Part shown: positions 60,301 through 64,000 of the stretch, piece by piece
Layout of the letters: the number at the start of each line of letters is the position of its first letter
Position numbering within the stretch: the first letter of the stretch is position 1
Source: Elusimicrobiota bacterium
GTDB lineage: Bacteria; Elusimicrobiota; UBA8919
NCBI GenBank assembly: GCA_028718185.1
Contig: JAQUMH010000001.1
Location: 405,186 to 469,185, forward strand
DNA length: 64,000 nucleotides
Direction of reading: 5' to 3'
The notes under the pieces: model-generated
Told to the model about the DNA's origin: nothing
What the model saw: only the letters and a program-made list of their open reading frames with translations
Database searches by the model: none
Position numbers and translations under genes: made by a program

Positions 60301-61512
60301 ATATTCCCAGTTTAGTCCTGCAAAATAATTTTCTGTATTGTAATTATATCTATAATTAGCTTCGTATTTATTGTTTGAAGATGAGTCCCTGTAGTTACCT
60401 GCCACTTTTACTGAAAGTGCTTTATATACAGGAACAATCAGTGAAATCCCTGTTGAGTTTGTTGTTTGAGTAATTTTTGATGTTTTGTAATTACCTTCTA
60501 CATCCTGAGCCGGCCGTTCATTATACTTTCTATATGCAATATCCCACCAAAAATTTAACTTTGCATCTTTTACAAGTGAAAATGTTAAAGACGGAGTAAT
60601 ATTATTTTGAAAAAAATCATAGTAATTTGGATTGTATTGAGTCCTGTTAGCATCATATGAATTCTGCTTAGAATTGTAGTACTGAACTGAATCATATAGT
60701 CCTATTGAAACACTCTTTAATTTCTGAGAAATACCGAATGTAATCAAATGTACTAAATCACTTCTTTTTGTAGAAGAAAAACTTCCACTTTTCTCGACAA
60801 TTGTCTGGTCTTTAAATATTTTGTAAGCGACATCATACGTTATTTTACCTGTAAGTGTTTCTGAAAACATGTGAAGCGTCTCAATAAACAACTCGTGTGT
60901 TGAATAATCTAAAACATCTTTCCCGGCATTAGCTGAAACCTCAGTATACGTTGCAGTGTCTATTGAAGTCTGATATGTTGTAATAAGCGATGCGTAGTTC
61001 GGATAAGCCATAATGTAGAAGTCGTAACCGGTCCTCAAATTCCAACTCTCATATTTTTTTTCAACTTCTAATCCGCCTATTATCCTATTATAGTCAAAAA
61101 GACCTTTGTTGAACTTCTCGTCTTTTGTTTCTTTTAGATATTCTATCTTATAACCGGCTTTTACTTTACCCTTTAAAGTATCAGAAAACTTGTGAGTAAG
61201 TTTTAAGGTAAGTGAATTGTCCAATAATGCTCTTGTAAGAGTTCCACCGCCTACCAATTCCCTAACATCTTTTGTGCCGGAATAAAGTCCCTGGTAAATA
61301 GGAAGAAGTGCAGTCTTTTCAGAAAAATTTATAACCGGCGAAAAGAAAATATCGGCATTGCCGGCAAAAGAATCTGATTCACCTTCCAGAAAATATTGTC
61401 CGCCAAGAAGTGAAACATTGGCAACGGGAGTGACCTTGACTTCAGGAAGTAGGAAGTAGGAAGTAGGAAGTAAGATGAAAAATAACAAAAATGAAAAACG
61501 GTATTTAGACAT
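60298..61512 (-). CDS. Beta-barrel outer-membrane protein, unknown
   Basis: A 404-aa exported protein (signal peptide YRFSFLLFFILLPTSYFLLP, which is part-encoded by a heptamer repeat). The rest is alternating aromatic/hydrophobic strands typical of a porin-like barrel (SLTLKLTHKFSDTLKGKVKA; KAGYKIEYLKETKDEKF; SVKVAGNYRDSSS), ending in YFAGLNWEY, with a C-terminal aromatic as in outer-membrane barrels. GGAGG is 6 nt before ATG 61512. It lies between the FecR-domain gene and the 1617-aa gene; role unknown. Confidence 0.7.
   Translation of the reverse strand: MSKYRFSFLLFFILLPTSYFLLPEVKVTPVANVSLLGGQYFLEGESDSFAGNADIFFSPVINFSEKTALLPIYQGLYSGTKDVRELVGGGTLTRALLDNSLTLKLTHKFSDTLKGKVKAGYKIEYLKETKDEKFNKGLFDYNRIIGGLEVEKKYESWNLRTGYDFYIMAYPNYASLITTYQTSIDTATYTEVSANAGKDVLDYSTHELFIETLHMFSETLTGKITYDVAYKIFKDQTIVEKSGSFSSTKRSDLVHLITFGISQKLKSVSIGLYDSVQYYNSKQNSYDANRTQYNPNYYDFFQNNITPSLTFSLVKDAKLNFWWDIAYRKYNERPAQDVEGNYKTSKITQTTNSTGISLIVPVYKALSVKVAGNYRDSSSNNKYEANYRYNYNTENYFAGLNWEY
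61444..61473. repeat. Heptamer repeat in the barrel signal peptide
   Basis: Four GGAAGTA units in tandem; translated on the minus strand as LLPTSYFLLP. Confidence 0.8.
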
Positions 61513-61581
61513 GAAAAACCTCCAAAAGTTTGTTCTAACTTTCTTATGAACCATAGAACTTGAGAACATATGAACGCCTTT

Positions 61582-63093
61582 CTATTCTATTTTTGGTGAC
61601 TGACTTAAAGAACTTGGTAATGATAATATACCGGAATCAGACAAAAGTTTTGATGAGAATATTAAATCGATTTTCTGGTCATATTTTGCAGAAAAGAGCG
61701 ACGATGTATAAACATTTTCAAAATTAAGTGTTAAAATTTTTTCTTTTATTTTATCGGCTGAAATATTGGCTGTATCTACTATGTCTGTAAATGTCTGAAC
61801 CTTTCCATTATCATCTATAATGTAGTTATGCTTCTCAATCCAAGTACCATCACCATATACATCCCTATATGCAAAATGAAATGCCGTATTACCATCGGGC
61901 ATCATCTTAAACGTTGAAACAGCAGGGTCGGTATGACTCTCATATGCAGTGCCAGGCAAAAACGTGAATTCGTCTGCTTGAGATTTATTGTCTCCATTAT
62001 CCACAAATTGCCACATTAGCTTACCTTTCCCTGAATTCTCCGTAGAATCGGCATTGCCTATATAAAATTTATAATTCGGAAGAAACAGGTTCCATTCAGT
62101 CGCTGATAGCGAATCATCCGGAATCATTTTACCACCCGATGCTTCTTCCAATATTTTATCATATGTATTTGACATTACAGAATCAAGATTTGTAATATAC
62201 CATTCCGGTGCAGTTGAACCCTCGCTATGGAACATATTCTTTGTTACATCATTTAAATTTGCCGGTAACTCCTTATTAAAGGTAAAAAGAATTTTACCAA
62301 AATCAAAACGATTTTCTCTCTCGTTTAGAACAACATACTTGAACTGATTCTTATTTTCTGCCGGGCGATAAACATATTCCTCAAGACGAACCCGGTTACC
62401 GGAAACATCAACTAACGCCTTGCCATTTTGATATTCCGCTAATTTTATTTCTTCGGCGGCTCGCCCCATAACCGATTCACGGGATATTTCCATAAATATT
62501 TCCCGCTGTGCTTCCGATTTTATATCATCTTTCTGCTCTTCCGATTTCTCACCTGTTTTCCCGTTATCCATTTTTTCAGGCTCTTTTGGTGCTTCACCTT
62601 TTTGTATCGTTGTAAATTCACCGGGGTTTACAAAAACCTCACTGCCGGTTGTTTCTTCTTTTACAGCAACAACACCCTCATAGACTTCAAGCCGTGTTTT
62701 CGAATCATCCGCAACGTCAACAGCAAAATCAGTTCCTCTTACAGCGCAAATAGCAGTCGGTGTTTTTACTTCAAATTTCTGCCTTACTTGAAGTTTTTTA
62801 ACCAGTGCCCGAATCTTACCGACTAACACGACAAACACTGACGTATTATCGGTGATTTCCAGAAGCTTTCCCTGTGTTTTTTCTGAAATAGAAACCTTAT
62901 GACCATTAATTAAAACCACAGCTGATGATTTAGTCGATGTCTTTACTATATCATTGGGATTGAGTTGTTGCCCGGGAACTGCAGAAACACCGTTAATGGT
63001 TACACCGCCGTTTACAGTATTAATTTTAGCAGAAGCAAAACTTAAAGATGATAAAGAAAACACACACAGTGCACATAAAAATATTTTTTTCAT
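61582..63093 (-). CDS. FecR-domain surface protein
   Basis: A 503-aa exported protein (signal peptide KKIFLCALCVFSLSSLSFAS). Residues about 25-165 are a FecR domain: GGVTINGVSAVPGQQLNPND, VLVGKIRALVKKL, VKTPTAICAVRGTDFAVDV and RLEVYEGVVAVKEE. This form, without an N-terminal cytoplasmic anti-sigma part, occurs in surface or peptidoglycan-associated proteins rather than iron-siderophore regulators. A charged linker (EKMDNGKTGEKSEEQKDD) leads to an unassigned C-terminal region. GGAGGTG precedes ATG 63093. First gene of the surface cluster. Confidence 0.8.
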   Translation of the reverse strand: MKKIFLCALCVFSLSSLSFASAKINTVNGGVTINGVSAVPGQQLNPNDIVKTSTKSSAVVLINGHKVSISEKTQGKLLEITDNTSVFVVLVGKIRALVKKLQVRQKFEVKTPTAICAVRGTDFAVDVADDSKTRLEVYEGVVAVKEETTGSEVFVNPGEFTTIQKGEAPKEPEKMDNGKTGEKSEEQKDDIKSEAQREIFMEISRESVMGRAAEEIKLAEYQNGKALVDVSGNRVRLEEYVYRPAENKNQFKYVVLNERENRFDFGKILFTFNKELPANLNDVTKNMFHSEGSTAPEWYITNLDSVMSNTYDKILEEASGGKMIPDDSLSATEWNLFLPNYKFYIGNADSTENSGKGKLMWQFVDNGDNKSQADEFTFLPGTAYESHTDPAVSTFKMMPDGNTAFHFAYRDVYGDGTWIEKHNYIIDDNGKVQTFTDIVDTANISADKIKEKILTLNFENVYTSSLFSAKYDQKIDLIFSSKLLSDSGILSLPSSLSQSPKIE

Positions 63094-63110
63094 AAAACAC
63101 CTCCACAAAC

Positions 63111-63140
63111 ATAGTTAATAGTTGATAGTTCATAGTTATT
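63111..63140. repeat. Heptamer repeat ATAGTT(A/G/C)
   Basis: Four units of AGTTAAT/AGTTGAT/AGTTCAT/AGTTATT just upstream of the FecR-domain gene. The rest of 63141-63355 shows a weak AAGCG/CGCTT hairpin near 63335-63351 and no gene. Confidence 0.7.
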
Positions 63141-63355
63141 TTAATTTTAACATTATGATGTCAGACAGGAATTTTTAAAGTAAAATAATCATAAAACATC
63201 TATAAAATATATAACACAATTGAAATATATTGTCAAGCAGTTTTTTATCGCGAGAACCATTAAAACAATATGTCCTTATATTTTATCGTCAATAAAATTT
63301 TTTTTGGATATTATTTTGTGATTTTTTACACAATAAGCGGTTTACACGCTTTTGG

Positions 63356-64000
63356 CTATTTTTTCAGTTCTTTTATTTCAGTTGGAACAAGTTTTGAAAA
63401 ATCAGCAATCTGTATAAATTGATTATAAATAGCAGAAAGAAGCAATAACCGGTTATTTTTAACTTCTTCGTCTTTATCCATAATAAGAATCTTTTCAAAA
63501 AAACTATCCACCGGTTTTCTTAATGAAACTAGATATTGAAGTACGGTTTTATAATCATTTATTCCAATTGCTTTATCAATTTCCGATTTAATATCTAAAA
63601 ATACTTTATAAAGTGTTTTTTCTTCATTTTCTTTTAGCAACTCTTCTCTGACCTCTGATTTTTCATATCCTTTTTCTGATATTCTCGCTTGTTTCAGTAT
63701 ATTCCCTATCCGCTTAAATGAAGTGGCAATGGGTTCAAAATCAGGGAGAGTCCTTATTGAATGAACAGCAACAACACGGTTATATGAATCGTAAATATCA
63801 TCAAATTTAACTGATAAAACAGCATCTATTTCATCATTTTTAATATCTTTATTAGAAAAATATGTTGAAAGTCTTTGTTTTAAAAAATCCTTAACTTGTA
63901 ATATAATTTTTTCATTATTTTCAAACTTCAAAGGTTTATCATCTATTAACATATTTTCAATTGCCTGACTGGTTATTTCACTTAATGAAAAAGATAACTC
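63356..64000 (-). CDS. glyS: Glycyl-tRNA synthetase beta subunit, C-terminal part
   Basis: 215 codons open to the right edge, with no start in view. The region matches the C-terminal helical/anticodon-binding part of bacterial GlyS: SVKFDDIYDSYNRVVAVHSI, FEPIATSFKRIGNILKQARI, the LVSLRKPVDSFFEKILIMDK block and NRLLLLSAIYNQFIQIADFS. This class is the alpha2beta2 enzyme typical of Gram-negative bacteria; glyQ lies outside. The frame continues past the internal Met at 63952, so that is not the start. Confidence 0.93.
   Translation of the reverse strand, partial: ELSFSLSEITSQAIENMLIDDKPLKFENNEKIILQVKDFLKQRLSTYFSNKDIKNDEIDAVLSVKFDDIYDSYNRVVAVHSIRTLPDFEPIATSFKRIGNILKQARISEKGYEKSEVREELLKENEEKTLYKVFLDIKSEIDKAIGINDYKTVLQYLVSLRKPVDSFFEKILIMDKDEEVKNNRLLLLSAIYNQFIQIADFSKLVPTEIKELKK

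Noticed and set aside
61582-63093. FecR protein as partner of the ECF sigma factor
   Set aside because: It is exported by a signal peptide, lacks the cytoplasmic anti-sigma part and lies 11 kb from the sigma gene.

Overview
The window is a low-GC, gene-dense chromosomal segment from a Gram-negative bacterium that is probably anaerobic and uncultured. The envelope genes (WaaA Kdo transferase, a heptosyltransferase, TolC/CusB/CusA, a PorV-like outer-membrane protein) show a diderm cell. Hybrid cluster protein with a ferredoxin, a CooC-type ATPase, a NrdD-like fragment and a hexulose-phosphate synthase/RraA fusion suggest anaerobic life. Several large surface proteins end in YPNP-type FlgD/Por-secretion-like C-terminal domains, as in FCB-group bacteria and related candidate phyla. 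The sequence alone does not settle the phylum. Almost all genes are on the minus strand; only PEP carboxykinase and a GH2 glycosidase are clearly on the plus strand.

Layout. 1-5.4 kb: a start-only secreted protein, a tail-fibre-like repeat protein, arsenite methyltransferase with an AbrB-type regulator, and a large FG-GAP protein. 5.4-10.7 kb: HPS-RraA fusion, 8-oxoguanine glycosylase, GTP-PEPCK, and a PilZ/GGDEF pair. 10.9-14.9 kb: a giant multidomain surface protein. 15-21.2 kb: housekeeping cluster tRNA-Gln, glmU, prs, rplY, pth, followed by GDT1 and TerC metal-transport homologues and AMP nucleosidase. 21.4-27.4 kb: amidohydrolase, HAD phosphatase, secreted GH2 and an alpha/alpha-toroid protein. 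27.5-31.1 kb: an Rrf2 / NrdD-like / ferredoxin / Hcp locus that looks like a nitrosative-stress unit. 32-36.8 kb: an overlapping five-gene operon that joins LPS-core genes to a MetE-like protein, CooC and a TPR protein.

36.9-50.1 kb is the most distinctive region, a 13-kb metal (probably copper) resistance locus. It has an ECF sigma factor, a small membrane anti-sigma candidate and a CnrX/Spy-like periplasmic sensor, then TolC-CusB-CusA, periplasmic YHS-cupredoxin proteins with a CuA-type ligand set, small heavy-metal-binding proteins, a YHS lipoprotein, and a Cu(I) P-type ATPase split by a single in-frame TAG. The cupredoxin/metal-binding pair is duplicated on both sides of the ATPase. 50-54.1 kb has two paralogous amidohydrolases, a sugar isomerase-like protein and a DegT-type aminotransferase. 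54.3-63.1 kb is a surface module: PorV-like protein, a 1617-aa sorted surface protein, a beta-barrel and a FecR-domain protein. The window ends inside glyS.

A second layer is an unusually rich population of small repeats: (i) degenerate 7- and 8-bp tandem repeats at a dozen or more sites, several inside genes and even forming signal peptides; (ii) AAG-loop hairpins followed by GCAACTACA, one of them inside cusA; (iii) ATTGCGAG-type inverted-repeat elements; (iv) a 115-bp element present twice. Near-consensus sigma-70 promoters are visible upstream of many genes, and two of them lie so close to the start codon that leaderless mRNAs are likely.
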